A stretch of 64,000 bases of DNA from Alphaproteobacteria bacterium (GCA_017307285.1 JAFKFI010000051.1:21956-85955), one strand, 5' to 3'. Positions 1 to 8,900 are shown, numbered from the stretch's first letter. Notes: generated by a model not told the origin, from the letters alone. Made by a program: numbers and translations.

Positions 1-1
1 C

Positions 2-1327
2 CTGATCGGCACCGCAGCCATCGCCCTGTTCGCCTGCGACAGCGCGTCCAAGGCGGAGCAATATGGCCCCAACCCGGATCTGCCCAAACAGCAGCGCGGT
101 CTGTTGCCCGACATGGTGATTCCGAAGCCGGAAAATTGGGGCAGCGATCTCCCGAAAGTGCCGCAGGGCTACACGATCAAAGCCATTGCAACGAATCTCA
201 GGATTCCGCGCCAGACCCTGGTGCTGCCCAATGGCGACATTCTGGTTGCGGAGGGAACGGGCGGCAACGCGCCATCGCTCCGGCCCAAGGACTTCATCGC
301 GAGCTATATCAAGAATCAGGGAAAGAGCTCGGTGGGAGGCGGCAATCGGCTGACGCTGCTGCATGACAGCGATGGCGACGGCAGCTACAAAACACAAGGC
401 GTCTTCGCCGACCATCTCAACGCGCCCTATGGTCTCGCGTTGGTCAACGGCGCGATCTACGTGGCCAATCAGGATTCAGTGGTGCGCTTCGACTATCGTG
501 ACGGCCAGACCAAGGCGAGCGGGCCGCCCACACTGCTCACGGCACTGCCATCGGCCATCAATCATCACTGGACAAAGGCAATGACCGCCAGCCTCGACGG
601 CCGCTTTCTCTATGTCGGCATCGGTTCCAACAGCAACATCACCGAGCGCGGGATGGACGTCGAGACCGACCGGGCGATGATCTGGCAGATCGACGTGCAG
701 ACGGGAATGCACAAGCCGTACGCGACCGGTCTTCGCAATCCCACGGCCCTCGCCACTCAGCCCGGAACAGGCCAGGTGTGGGCGGTCGTGAACGAACGCG
801 ACGAAATCGGCCCCAACCTCGTTCCGGATTACCTGACCGCGGTGCATGAGGGCGCGTTCTACGGGTGGCCCTACAGCTATTGGGGCCAGAACGTCGATCG
901 ACGCGCACAACCGCAAGATCCCCAGAAGGTCGCCTCGGCGATCCGCCCGGACTACAGCCTGGGGTCGCATGTGGCGGCGCTCGGCGTGGCGTTCTCGACC
1001 CCGGCGATGGGCGCGAAGTTCGCCGACGGCGTGTTCGTCGGGGAGCATGGTAGCTGGAACCGCAGCGTGCCTGTCGGCTATAAGGTGATCTTCGTCCCGT
1101 TTCGCGGCGGCCGGCCCGCCGGCGATCCGATCGATTTCGTTTCAGGGTTCCTGAACAGCGACGGCAACACGCGCGGCCGACCGGTCGGCGTGACGGTGGA
1201 CCCGCGCGGCGCCTTGATCGTCGCCGATGACCTGTCGAACACGGTCTGGAGAATTGCGGCAAACCAATCCCAACCCGCTGCCGCAGCCTCACAATCCGGC
1301 GAAGGTCCGCCCCCTCAAACTCGCTGA
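2..1327 (+). CDS. PQQ-dependent L-sorbosone dehydrogenase-like lipoprotein (5' end outside window)
   Basis: The frame is open from base 2, so the start codon lies upstream of the window. The first visible residues form a hydrophobic stretch ending in a lipobox-like L-F-A-C (Cys near base 35), so the product is probably a lipoprotein facing the periplasm. The rest matches the six-bladed beta-propeller sugar/sorbosone dehydrogenase family: a DxDGDG calcium-type loop, a NHHWT motif in the region of the catalytic His, a FYGWPYSYWG segment and a GSWNRS segment. Family members oxidise aldoses or sorbosone using PQQ and pass electrons to the respiratory chain; the true substrate here is unknown. It ends 19 bases before the convergent phaG. 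Confidence 0.85.
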   Translation: MIGTAAIALFACDSASKAEQYGPNPDLPKQQRGLLPDMVIPKPENWGSDLPKVPQGYTIKAIATNLRIPRQTLVLPNGDILVAEGTGGNAPSLRPKDFIASYIKNQGKSSVGGGNRLTLLHDSDGDGSYKTQGVFADHLNAPYGLALVNGAIYVANQDSVVRFDYRDGQTKASGPPTLLTALPSAINHHWTKAMTASLDGRFLYVGIGSNSNITERGMDVETDRAMIWQIDVQTGMHKPYATGLRNPTALATQPGTGQVWAVVNERDEIGPNLVPDYLTAVHEGAFYGWPYSYWGQNVDRRAQPQDPQKVASAIRPDYSLGSHVAALGVAFSTPAMGAKFADGVFVGEHGSWNRSVPVGYKVIFVPFRGGRPAGDPIDFVSGFLNSDGNTRGRPVGVTVDPRGALIVADDLSNTVWRIAANQSQPAAAASQSGEGPPPQTR

Positions 1328-1346
1328 CAGCGCAGGCAGCCAGCCC

Positions 1347-1709
1347 TCAATGGTCGTTTGGGCGAGGCGCACGGGTCGGCACATAGTCGCTGCCCTCGCG
1401 ACGGTCGCGGTACAAAGCGGCGCGCGTCAGCAGCATCAGGGTGATCGGGGTAGTGACGGTCACGCAGATGGCGATGAGCACTTCATGCAGCACCGGGCGC
1501 GACTGCAGCGCGGAGAAGGCGATCATCGACGCGATCAGCACGCAGCCGAGCCCCAGCGTCGTGCCCAGCGTCGGAGCATGGACCCGTTCGTAGAAGGTGC
1601 GGAATCGCAGCAGTCCCACCGAACCAGTGAACGCCAAGGCAGCGCCGAGGAGGAGGAACAGCGCAGTCAGCAGCGCCGCCCAGCCTGGCAGTTCCGCAGC
1701 GTGCGTCAT
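1347..1709 (-). CDS. phaG: Cation/proton antiporter subunit G (MrpG/PhaG/MnhG)
   Basis: The 120-residue product has three membrane segments and the MnhG/PhaG signature in the first half (GLLRFRTFYERVHAPT), where antiporter subunit G carries its conserved RFPDxxxRxHA-like motif. It is the last gene of the pha operon and its ATG overlaps the phaF stop in an ATGA arrangement, so the two are probably translationally coupled. Subunit G is a small membrane part of the seven-subunit Mrp complex that exchanges K+ or Na+ for protons. Much longer open frames run through this start from upstream, but the M-T-H start fits the family length and the overlap with phaF. Confidence 0.92.
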   Translation of the reverse strand: MTHAAELPGWAALLTALFLLLGAALAFTGSVGLLRFRTFYERVHAPTLGTTLGLGCVLIASMIAFSALQSRPVLHEVLIAICVTVTTPITLMLLTRAALYRDRREGSDYVPTRAPRPNDH

Positions 1710-1987
1710 TCGATCACCTCGCCGCGCATCAGGAATTTGGCCAGCGCCGCCGTCGCCACGAAGCCCAGTAGGGCCATCACCAGCGCTGCCTCGAAGTAGA
1801 GCGTGCTGCCGCTGCGGATGCCGAAGGTCAGCAGCAGCAGCATGGCGTTGAGGTACAGCGTGTCGAGTCCGAGCACCCGATCCTGCGCTCTTGGTCCGCG
1901 GATCAGGCGAAAGGTCGCGCACGCCATCGCCAACCCCAGGAGAAACTGGGCAACGAAGATGGCCCATGTCAGGAGCGCCGCCGTCAT
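1706..1987 (-). CDS. phaF: Cation/proton antiporter subunit F (MrpF/PhaF/MnhF)
   Basis: The 93-residue protein has three predicted membrane helices. The polar segment RLIRGPRAQDRVLGLDTLY is the diagnostic MrpF signature (RxxxGPxxxDRVxAxD). Its length matches the family (about 90 residues). It overlaps phaE upstream and phaG downstream by four bases each, so E-F-G appear to be coupled. In characterised Mrp complexes subunit F sits with E and G in the part of the complex that carries the cation path; whether this complex prefers K+ or Na+ cannot be read from the sequence. Confidence 0.93.
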   Translation of the reverse strand: MTAALLTWAIFVAQFLLGLAMACATFRLIRGPRAQDRVLGLDTLYLNAMLLLLTFGIRSGSTLYFEAALVMALLGFVATAALAKFLMRGEVIE

Positions 1988-2472
1988 TCAAATATCTCCA
2001 GCAATCGCTGTTCGTACCGACGTTTGATGAGCCGGACCCAGGCGTCCTCGTCGACCAGGTCGAGGACATGAATCAGCACGGCCTGCGTCTCGCTGTCGTA
2101 TTCGATCCAGAGCGTGCCGGGCGTGGCGGTGATGATGCACGCCAGTGCCGTCAGTCCGTAAGGATCGCGCAACTCAAGCGGGATGCGCACGAAACCAGAT
2201 CTGCGATCCCGCCGTCCCAGGCCGGAGATGATCCCGGCGACGGCGATGTTGGAACGGACGATGTCGGCCACGACCATGAGCGCGAGCCGGACCGCCACGC
2301 CCGGTCGGCGGACCCTCGCCTTGGCCGGCCGCAGCGCGATCAGCGCCCAGGAGGCGCCGAGCGCCAGGATGCCGCCCAGGATGACGGTTCCCGGTGCCAC
2401 GCTCTCGTTGAGCAGCAGCCACATGGCCAGCAAGCCGGTCGAAAGCAGCGGATAGGGCAGCCATCGGCTCAT
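1984..2472 (-). CDS. phaE: Cation/proton antiporter subunit E (MrpE/PhaE/MnhE)
   Basis: The 162-residue protein has two membrane helices at residues 5-50 and then a cytoplasmic domain. The segment around residues 104-132 (YGLTALACIITATPGTLWIEYD) carries the MrpE hallmark T-x-T-P-G-T-L, and the C-terminal part contains the HVLD and YEQRLLEIF elements usual in this family. The M-S-R start is chosen because its ATG overlaps the phaD stop by four bases and gives the normal family length; the open frame itself runs far further upstream as a shadow of phaD. Confidence 0.93.
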   Translation of the reverse strand: MSRWLPYPLLSTGLLAMWLLLNESVAPGTVILGGILALGASWALIALRPAKARVRRPGVAVRLALMVVADIVRSNIAVAGIISGLGRRDRRSGFVRIPLELRDPYGLTALACIITATPGTLWIEYDSETQAVLIHVLDLVDEDAWVRLIKRRYEQRLLEIFE

Positions 2473-4109
2473 GCGCCGCCCTTTCCCTCGGTCGTCACCC
2501 GCGTTGGCGGCGCCGAGAGCACGCTGTCGATGTAATTCCGTGGAGCTTCCAGCGACTGTGCGGTCGCCTGCATGTAGCGCATGATCGGCCCAGCTCTCAC
2601 GGTCAACCCGAGACACAGCAGCAGCAGCAGTCCGATCGGCGCAATCTCGATCACGCGCACGCGCGGCTCGGAGCCGTCCAGCGGTGCCCAGAACACGCGG
2701 ATGCCCGCGCGGGTCATCGCGATGACAGTGGCCAGGCCCGATACGACCAGAGCGGCGAGCAACGCCCAGGATCCGCCGGGAACGCCGCTGCCGCCGCCCA
2801 GCCCGGCGGGGTTGAGCAGGACCGTCAGCATGGCGAATTTGCCGATGAAGCCGGACAGGGGCGGCAGCCCCGCCAACACCAGCGCGCAGGACAAGAAGGC
2901 GATGCCCAGCACCGCCATGCTGGCGGGAATCGCGATGCCGACTTCCGTGGGTTCGTCGAGGCTCGCCGGTTCGACCTCGCCCAACGCTTCCATCGTCACT
3001 GCGAGCACGTCGGCGCCCATCCCGCGGCCACGCTCGACCAGTTCGACCAGCAGAAAGAGCGCACTGATGGCCAGGACGGAGCTGACCATGTAGAACAGCA
3101 CGCCGCCAGCCACCGCGGCCTGCCCGGCGCCGAGGGCGGCCAGGAGCGTGCCCGAGGAAACCATGACGCTGGCACCCGCCAGCCGCGCCATGTCCTGCGT
3201 CGCCAGCACGCCGATCATACCGAAGGCGATCGTCATGATCCCACCGACCAGCAGCCAATCGCCGCCGAACCCCGCCAATGGTCCCGAACCCTCGCCGAAC
3301 AGCAAAAGCCACAGCCGCAGCACGGCATAGACTCCGACCTTGCTCATGATCGAGAATAGCGCGGCGGCCGGCGGGCTGGCGGCGGCATAGGTTGTCGGCA
3401 GCCAGAAGCCGAGCGGCCACATCGCCGCCTTGACCAGAAACACCACGCCGAGGATCGCCGCGCCGCACTCGAGCAGCGTTCGGTCGGCGCCGGCGAGCGC
3501 GGGAATCCTGCGTGCCAGATCGGCCATGTTGAGCGTGCCGGCCACGCCGTAGATCAAGCTCGCGCCGATCAGGAACAGCAGCGAAGCGACCAGGTTGACC
3601 GCGATGTAGTGCATCCCGGCCCGGACGCGGGCACGGCCCGAGCCGTGCAGCGCGAGTCCATAGGACGCGGCCAGCAGCACTTCGAAGAACACGAACAGAT
3701 TGAACAGGTCGCCGGTCAGGAATGCACCGTTGAGGCCCATCAACTGCAGTTGGAACAGCGGATGAAAGTGAGCCCCCGCCCGATGCCAACGCGCGAGCGA
3801 GAAGACCAGCGATGCCAGCCCCAGGAAGCTCGTCAGCAGCAGCATCAGCGCCGCCAGACGGTCGACCACCAGGACAATTCCGAACCGTGCCGGCCAGCCT
3901 CCGAGCAGGTAGACACCCATCCAGGCGCCATTCCCGCCCGGCACCGGGGTATCGGCCATGCGCAGCAGAGCGACCGCCGCCCCGAGGAGCGCAAGCGTCG
4001 ATGCGAGCCCGAGCGCCGCCTTGATGGGCCGGCGCCGATCGCCGAGCAGCACCATCACGGCGGCCACCAGCAGCGGCAGGACGACCGGCACGACGATCAG
4101 GTCGTTCAT
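2469..4109 (-). CDS. phaD: Cation/proton antiporter subunit D (MrpD/PhaD/MnhD)
   Basis: The 546-residue protein is a 13-14 helix proton-translocating subunit of the NuoL/M/N-MrpA/D superfamily. The ion-path residues are all visible: Glu143 in the TM5 motif FFEVLLAASY, Lys227 in LVKAAMWPLGFWLP, and Lys257 in SIMSKVGVYA. The start chosen lies 8 bases after the phaC stop. In Mrp complexes MrpD supplies one of the two proton channels, the other being in MrpA. A cytoplasmic insert (residues about 400-420) is the only unusual stretch seen. Strand and order fit an A-B-C-D-E-F-G operon. Confidence 0.94.
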   Translation of the reverse strand: MNDLIVVPVVLPLLVAAVMVLLGDRRRPIKAALGLASTLALLGAAVALLRMADTPVPGGNGAWMGVYLLGGWPARFGIVLVVDRLAALMLLLTSFLGLASLVFSLARWHRAGAHFHPLFQLQLMGLNGAFLTGDLFNLFVFFEVLLAASYGLALHGSGRARVRAGMHYIAVNLVASLLFLIGASLIYGVAGTLNMADLARRIPALAGADRTLLECGAAILGVVFLVKAAMWPLGFWLPTTYAAASPPAAALFSIMSKVGVYAVLRLWLLLFGEGSGPLAGFGGDWLLVGGIMTIAFGMIGVLATQDMARLAGASVMVSSGTLLAALGAGQAAVAGGVLFYMVSSVLAISALFLLVELVERGRGMGADVLAVTMEALGEVEPASLDEPTEVGIAIPASMAVLGIAFLSCALVLAGLPPLSGFIGKFAMLTVLLNPAGLGGGSGVPGGSWALLAALVVSGLATVIAMTRAGIRVFWAPLDGSEPRVRVIEIAPIGLLLLLCLGLTVRAGPIMRYMQATAQSLEAPRNYIDSVLSAPPTRVTTEGKGGA

Positions 4110-4117
4110 CCAGGGGC

Positions 4118-4465
4118 TCAAGGCTCCCGCTCTTGGCCGTCGACGTGGTCGGTCCCAGTCAAGCCGCGCGAGGCTAGCAAGACCACGAGGAACAGCGCCG
4201 TCGTCGCGAAGCTGATCACGATGGCGGTGAGCACCAGGGCCTGTGGAAGCGGGTCCGCGAATTGCGCCGGATCGCCCGCGATGCCCGGTTGGAGGACCGG
4301 CGGCGCGCCGACCCGCAACCGTCCCATGCCGAAGATGAACAGGTTGACGGCGTATGACAGCAGCGACAGGCCGATGATGACCTGGAACGTCCGCGGGCGC
4401 AGCAGCAGCCATACGCCCGAGCCTGCGAACACGCCGATGCCGAGGGCGAGGATGATCTCCATCAC
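4118..4465 (-). CDS. phaC: Cation/proton antiporter subunit C (MrpC/PhaC/MnhC)
   Basis: The 115-residue protein has three membrane helices and is homologous to NuoK. The second helix carries the diagnostic run GLSLLSYAVNLFIF followed by a charged loop, and the third contains DPLPQALVLTAIVISFA, the DPxPQALVLTAIVI signature of MrpC. It overlaps the phaAB stop by four bases. In the complex it pairs with MrpA and MrpD; Mrp systems from rhizobia and staphylococci have the same gene order. Confidence 0.95.
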   Translation of the reverse strand: MMEIILALGIGVFAGSGVWLLLRPRTFQVIIGLSLLSYAVNLFIFGMGRLRVGAPPVLQPGIAGDPAQFADPLPQALVLTAIVISFATTALFLVVLLASRGLTGTDHVDGQEREP

Positions 4466-7395
4466 TCCTCCCCCGCCGGCGCAGGGGGCGGAACAACGAG
4501 CCGCGGCGGAATGCGATCGCTGCGGATCGACTGATGGGCGAGTGCCACCAGGATCAACGCGGTGGCGCCCACCACGAGCGCGAACACGCCCAGGTCGAAC
4601 AGCATGGCGCTGGCGAGCGGCAAGGCGCCGATGACAGGCAGGTGGGCGTAGGAAAAATAGGACGTCAGAAACGGACGCCCGAACACCAATGCGGCCGCAC
4701 CCGTCCCAGCGGCGAACACAAGCCCTAGTCCGATCCAGTTGAGCGGATGGATCCTGAGGCGCGCCTCCACCAAGCGAATCCCGCTGGCCATGTACTGCAG
4801 GATGATCGCCACGGACATCGTGAGCCCGGCCACGAAGCCGCCGCCGGGGAGATCATGGCCGCGGAGCAGCAAGAACACGGCGAGCACGCCGATCACAGGG
4901 AACAGCAGCTGCATGATGACGGCAGGGATCATCAGCCAGTCGGCGGGGATGTCTCTGCCTCGCCCATCCCGCCGTGCGGCGCCGTATGCGCCCTGCTCGC
5001 GCTGCTGCTCCGGGATGGGGATGCTTTCGGGCGCCGGGCGGAACCGGCGGAGCAGCGCGAAGACGGTCAGCGCCACCACGCCGAGCACGGTAATCTCGCC
5101 CATTGTGTCGAACCCGCGGAAATCCACCAGAATGACATTGACGACGTTGGTGCCGCCGCCCTCCGAGTAAGCGCGCTCCACGAAGTGCCGCGAGACGCTG
5201 TCCGGCGGCGCGCGCGTCATCACCGCGTAGGCCAGCGCCGACAGGCCGACGCCGGCGGCCAAGGCGACGGCCAGATCCCGGAAGCGACGCAGGCCCGCCC
5301 TCGTCGCTAAGCCCAGTCCCGGCTCGGCGGTTTCGGTACGCTGCGGAAGCCAGCGCAGGCCGAGCAGGATCAGGATTGCGGTGACGACTTCGACCAACAG
5401 TTGTGTCAAGGCAAGATCGGGCGCGGAGAACCAGACAAAGGTTACGCATGTGACCAGTCCGACGCCGCTCAACAAGATCAGCGCCGCAAGCCGGTGGAAC
5501 TTGGCCTTGTAAGCGGCGCCCACCGCGCAGGCGGCGCCGACCGCCCAGACAAGCGCGAGGGCGGGCTCGATCGGCGACGGCGCTCGCTCGCCTGGTGCAA
5601 GCCCATGCGAATAAAGGGGCCAGATCGCGGCGACAATTGCCACGGCCACCAACAGGCGCAATTGGGGTTGCAGGCGGCGAGTGCCCAGCAGACGCTCCAT
5701 TGACCTCGCGAGCCGCCAGGACACGAAAACCAGCGTCCGCTCGAAGAATCGCCGCCCCTGGAACCGGCGCAGCAGCGGGGCGCCCTCGGCATCGCTCCGC
5801 AAGTATCGTTGCAGCAGCAGATAGAGCACCGCGCCTCCCACCAGGGCGATTACGCTCATCAGGAGAGGACGGGTGAAGCCGTGCCAGACGGCAAGGCTGT
5901 ATTCGGGCATGGCGGGGCCGAGCACGGCGCGCGCGGCCGTGGCCAGGAACGGCCCCACCGTGACGGCCGGGATGATGCCGACCACGAGGCAGACCAGCAC
6001 CAGGACTTCGACCGGAAAGCGCATCCAGGGCGGCGGCTCGTGAGGTGGCCGCGGCAGGTCCACCGGATTGGGGCCGAAGAACGCGCCGTGGATGAAGCGC
6101 AGCGAGTAGGCCACGGCGAATGCGCCGGCCAGCGTGGCCGCGACGGGCAACATGCCGTGAAACGGTGGAATTGGCGCCGGCGCGTCCAGGGATTCGGCGA
6201 AGAACATCTCCTTGGAGAGAAAGCCATTGACCAGCGGCACGCCGGCCATAGCCGCGGCGGCGACCATCGCCAAGGTCGCGGTAAATGGCATCGAGCGGCG
6301 CAGGCCGCTCAGCCGCCGGATGTCGCGGGTCCCGGTCTCATGGTCGATGATGCCGGCCGCCATGAACAGCGATGCCTTGAAGACCGCGTGATTCATGATG
6401 TGGAAGATCGCCGCCACGGTGGCCAGCGGGCTGTTGAGGCCGAGCAGCAACGTGGTCAGACCCAGATGGCTGATGGTCGAGTAGGCCAGCAAGCCCTTGA
6501 GATCCTGCTGGAAGATCGCAACGTAGGCGCCCAGCAGCAGCGTGACCAGACCGGTCGTCCCGACGATCCAGAACCAGGCGTCGGTGCCCGCCATCACGGG
6601 CCATAGGCGCGCCAGCAGGAAAACGCCCGCCTTCACCAGGGTGGCCGAGTGCAGGTAGGCCGAGACCGGGGTCGGCGCCGCCATCGCGCGCGGCAGCCAG
6701 AAGTGGAATGGAACCTGCGCGCTCTTGGTCAAGGCGCCGAGCAGGATGAGCACCAGCGCCGGCAAGTAGAGGGGGCTTGAGCGGATCACATCGCCCGACG
6801 CCAGGACGCGGTCGAGATCATAGCTGCCGACAATGTGGCCCAGCACCAGCACGCCGGCGAACAGGGCCAGCCCGCCAGCCGAGGTGACGGTCAGCGCGAT
6901 CCTTGCCGCGTCGCGCGCGCTGGCGAGGTGCTGCCAATAGCCGATGAGCAGGAATGAAAACAGGCTGGTCAATTCCCAGAAGAAGACCAGCTGGATCAGG
7001 TTGCCCGACAGCACGATGCCCATCATGGAGCCCATGAAGGCAAGGAAATATGCGAAGAAGCGCGCCACCGGATCGTCCGGCGACATGTAGTAGCGCGCAT
7101 AGAGCACCACGAGAAATCCGATCCCGGTCACGAGGACCGCGAAGACCCAGGCGAACCCGTCCATCCTGAACACGAGATTGAGCCCGAGCTCCGGTATCCA
7201 TTCGATCCCGCTCCGGACCACGCCGCCGTTCGCGACCGCCGGATAGAAGGTCGACACCAGGACGAGGCCGACAAGCGCGACCGCGCCCGCCAGCCACGCC
7301 TCGGCGGTGCGGGAATTGCCGGGAAGGAGTGCAGCGGCCACGGCGCCGACGTACGGGATCCCGATGGCAGCCAGCAGCAGCGTCCCGTCGGGCAT
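4462..7395 (-). CDS. phaAB: Fused cation/proton antiporter subunits A and B (MrpA-MrpB/PhaAB)
   Basis: The 977-residue protein is a natural A-B fusion, as in rhizobial PhaAB and other group 2 Mrp operons. Residues 1 to about 500 form the antiporter-like domain with Glu141 (FFWELTSL), Lys224 and His231 (TKSAQVPFHFWLP) and Lys255 (HSATLVKAG). Residues about 600-700 form the DUF4040-type MrpA tail (PDLALTQLLVEVVT). The last ~155 residues are MnhB, with the RGHDLPGGGFVAGL signature. The ATG overlaps the stop of the preceding EIIA-like gene by one base (TGATG), which suggests translational coupling. The complex would exchange monovalent cations for protons across the inner membrane. Confidence 0.95.
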   Translation of the reverse strand: MPDGTLLLAAIGIPYVGAVAAALLPGNSRTAEAWLAGAVALVGLVLVSTFYPAVANGGVVRSGIEWIPELGLNLVFRMDGFAWVFAVLVTGIGFLVVLYARYYMSPDDPVARFFAYFLAFMGSMMGIVLSGNLIQLVFFWELTSLFSFLLIGYWQHLASARDAARIALTVTSAGGLALFAGVLVLGHIVGSYDLDRVLASGDVIRSSPLYLPALVLILLGALTKSAQVPFHFWLPRAMAAPTPVSAYLHSATLVKAGVFLLARLWPVMAGTDAWFWIVGTTGLVTLLLGAYVAIFQQDLKGLLAYSTISHLGLTTLLLGLNSPLATVAAIFHIMNHAVFKASLFMAAGIIDHETGTRDIRRLSGLRRSMPFTATLAMVAAAAMAGVPLVNGFLSKEMFFAESLDAPAPIPPFHGMLPVAATLAGAFAVAYSLRFIHGAFFGPNPVDLPRPPHEPPPWMRFPVEVLVLVCLVVGIIPAVTVGPFLATAARAVLGPAMPEYSLAVWHGFTRPLLMSVIALVGGAVLYLLLQRYLRSDAEGAPLLRRFQGRRFFERTLVFVSWRLARSMERLLGTRRLQPQLRLLVAVAIVAAIWPLYSHGLAPGERAPSPIEPALALVWAVGAACAVGAAYKAKFHRLAALILLSGVGLVTCVTFVWFSAPDLALTQLLVEVVTAILILLGLRWLPQRTETAEPGLGLATRAGLRRFRDLAVALAAGVGLSALAYAVMTRAPPDSVSRHFVERAYSEGGGTNVVNVILVDFRGFDTMGEITVLGVVALTVFALLRRFRPAPESIPIPEQQREQGAYGAARRDGRGRDIPADWLMIPAVIMQLLFPVIGVLAVFLLLRGHDLPGGGFVAGLTMSVAIILQYMASGIRLVEARLRIHPLNWIGLGLVFAAGTGAAALVFGRPFLTSYFSYAHLPVIGALPLASAMLFDLGVFALVVGATALILVALAHQSIRSDRIPPRLVVPPPAPAGEE

Positions 7396-7862
7396 CAGGC
7401 CGAGGCCGCCTGGTGCTCCGCCTGATGCAGAACCGCCAGTGCCTCGTCGGGTGACTTCGCGAGCCGGAGCCGACGCAGCGTCTGGTCCTCGCGAAGCGCC
7501 CGGCAGATTCTTGCGAGGGCCGGCAGGAAGCCTTCCGGGGATTTGGCAGGCCAGAGAACGAGGAAGACGAGATCGACCGATTCGCCATCCTTCGCACCAA
7601 ACTCGATTGGCCTTCGCAGCCGCGCGAAGATCGCGACGGGATTATCAATCTCGGCAAGTTGGGTGTGGGGGAGCGCGACGCCCCGACCAAGCGCCGTCGG
7701 CCCCAGTCGCTCACGGTCTTGTAGGGCTTCGAAAATCTCCTCCCGCGGACGCGACAGCCGGCGCGATGCCTCATCCGAGAGAGCGTGCAGCAGGCTCGAC
7801 TTGCTCGTCAGATCGAGGTCAAGGAACGCGCCGTCGGTGGAAAAGAGATCCGTGAGCCCCAT
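7395..7862 (-). CDS. EIIA(Ntr)-like phosphotransferase regulator (PtsN family)
   Basis: The 155-residue protein has the PTS EIIA type-2 fold shown by GRGVALPHTQL, where His66 is the phosphorylation site in the family, followed by the usual strand around residues 95-105 (VDLVFLVLWPAKS). Its length equals PtsN. I chose the ATG at 7862 because GGAGG lies six bases before it; an upstream ATG at 7874 has no such site. In E. coli, PtsN controls the Trk K+ uptake system and the Kdp sensor kinase. This copy is the first gene of the pha antiporter operon, so a dedicated regulator of K+/H+ exchange is a reasonable inference. No membrane EIIB/EIIC is encoded nearby, which argues against sugar uptake. 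Confidence 0.85.
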   Translation of the reverse strand: MGLTDLFSTDGAFLDLDLTSKSSLLHALSDEASRRLSRPREEIFEALQDRERLGPTALGRGVALPHTQLAEIDNPVAIFARLRRPIEFGAKDGESVDLVFLVLWPAKSPEGFLPALARICRALREDQTLRRLRLAKSPDEALAVLHQAEHQAASA

Positions 7863-8036
7863 TGCGTCCTCCATGAAGAGCCAAGTTCGCCCCGAGGGGT
7901 TCGGGTCGTGCATGGGCCGTTCGCGCGATTTCGGACACCTCCGCCCGTCGATGCCTTCCACCCATGCTATCCCATACGACCGATATGCCCACCATATGCG
8001 AGGCATCACGACCAAGGTCCTATCGGGAGGAGCCAT
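7863..8036. promoter_or_regulatory. Divergent promoter region between the pha operon and the usp gene
   Basis: This 174-base gap separates two divergent transcription units (EIIA-pha to the left, usp to the right). The usp gene has a strong ribosome site (GGGAGGAG) about five bases before its ATG at 8037. The stretch contains an AT-richer part near 7965-8000 (CATACGACCGATATGCCC) that could hold one promoter, but I see no convincing -35/-10 pair. Divergence suggests the antiporter and the stress protein share a regulator. Confidence 0.45.
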
Positions 8037-8900
8037 ATGCGGCGACTGCTCGCGGCGACCGATCTTTCCTCGCGATCGGACCGCGCGGTCCGGCGAGCGG
8101 CGGATCTCGCGCGCTCCCTCGGGGCGGAGCTTCTCCTGCTCCACGTGGTGGACGACGATCAGCCAGCCAGCTTGATCGAGGCCGAGCGACGGGAGGCCAC
8201 TTCCTTACTGGGACGAGCGGCGGTGGGACTGCCGGAGCTGAGTGCAGTGGCGCCGCGCGTCTTGGTCGAGGAAGGTGACGCCTTCGACGGAATTATCCAG
8301 GCCGCGGAGACGCACGCCGTCGATCTCGTGGTCTTGGGCACGCATCGCCGACGGCTACTCCAGGATATCTTCGTCGGCACAACGATCGAGCGTGTGATAC
8401 GCCTCGGCTCGCGCCCGGTATTGATGGTCAACTGCCTTCCGACCGCCCCGTACAGGCGCATCCTGGCCGCGGTGGACCCCGAGGAGGGTTCCGCCCAGGC
8501 TCTGCAGAGCGCCGCCGCGCTTGGGCTCCTCGACGGCGTCGACCTTACCGTTCTTCACGCCTTCGAACTGCCGGGCAAGCAAAGCTTGTTTCTTGGCGAT
8601 GCGCCGGCGGAGCAGATCGAGCACCATCTCTCAACCAGGGAACGCGAGGTCCGCGCGGACCTGTCGCGTTTTCTTGCCACAGCCGGACTCGTGCCGCCGG
8701 CAAACATCGTCGCCGAGGAGGGCAGGCCCGCTTCGGTAATCAAGGAGGAGGTCAAGCGGCTGCGGTCAGACCTCCTGCTGATCGGCGCGAGGCGGCACGG
8801 AGCGTTGCGGCGGGCGCTCCTCGGCAGCGTGGCAAGCGAGGTCATTTCCGACACGGAATGCGACATTCTCATCGTTCCGTCGGGTCAGGAGCGACCATGA
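8037..8900 (+). CDS. Tandem universal stress protein (two UspA domains)
   Basis: The 287-residue protein contains two UspA domains (about 1-142 and 145-287), each beginning with the family strand (LLAATDLS and ILAAVDPE). Domain 2 keeps a readable nucleotide-binding signature, GARRHGALRRALLGSVASEV, although the first part of the usual GxxGxG loop is altered. Domain 1 is more diverged (GTHRRRLLQDIFVGTT) and may not bind ATP. The ATG at 8037 follows a GGGAGGAG ribosome site; an in-frame open stretch reaches back to 7785 but would cover the promoter of the divergent gene. Function is probably stress sensing linked to the neighbouring antiporter; no direct target is visible. Confidence 0.9.
   Translation: MRRLLAATDLSSRSDRAVRRAADLARSLGAELLLLHVVDDDQPASLIEAERREATSLLGRAAVGLPELSAVAPRVLVEEGDAFDGIIQAAETHAVDLVVLGTHRRRLLQDIFVGTTIERVIRLGSRPVLMVNCLPTAPYRRILAAVDPEEGSAQALQSAAALGLLDGVDLTVLHAFELPGKQSLFLGDAPAEQIEHHLSTREREVRADLSRFLATAGLVPPANIVAEEGRPASVIKEEVKRLRSDLLLIGARRHGALRRALLGSVASEVISDTECDILIVPSGQERP

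Noticed and set aside
1984..3789. A 601-residue open frame continuing phaE upstream
   Set aside because: Only the last 162 residues look like MrpE; the rest is the wrong frame of phaD. The ATG overlapping the phaD stop fits better.
5809..6606. A plus-strand frame of 265 codons opposite phaAB
   Set aside because: It mirrors phaAB codons, with Gln/Arg/His-rich composition and no start signal.
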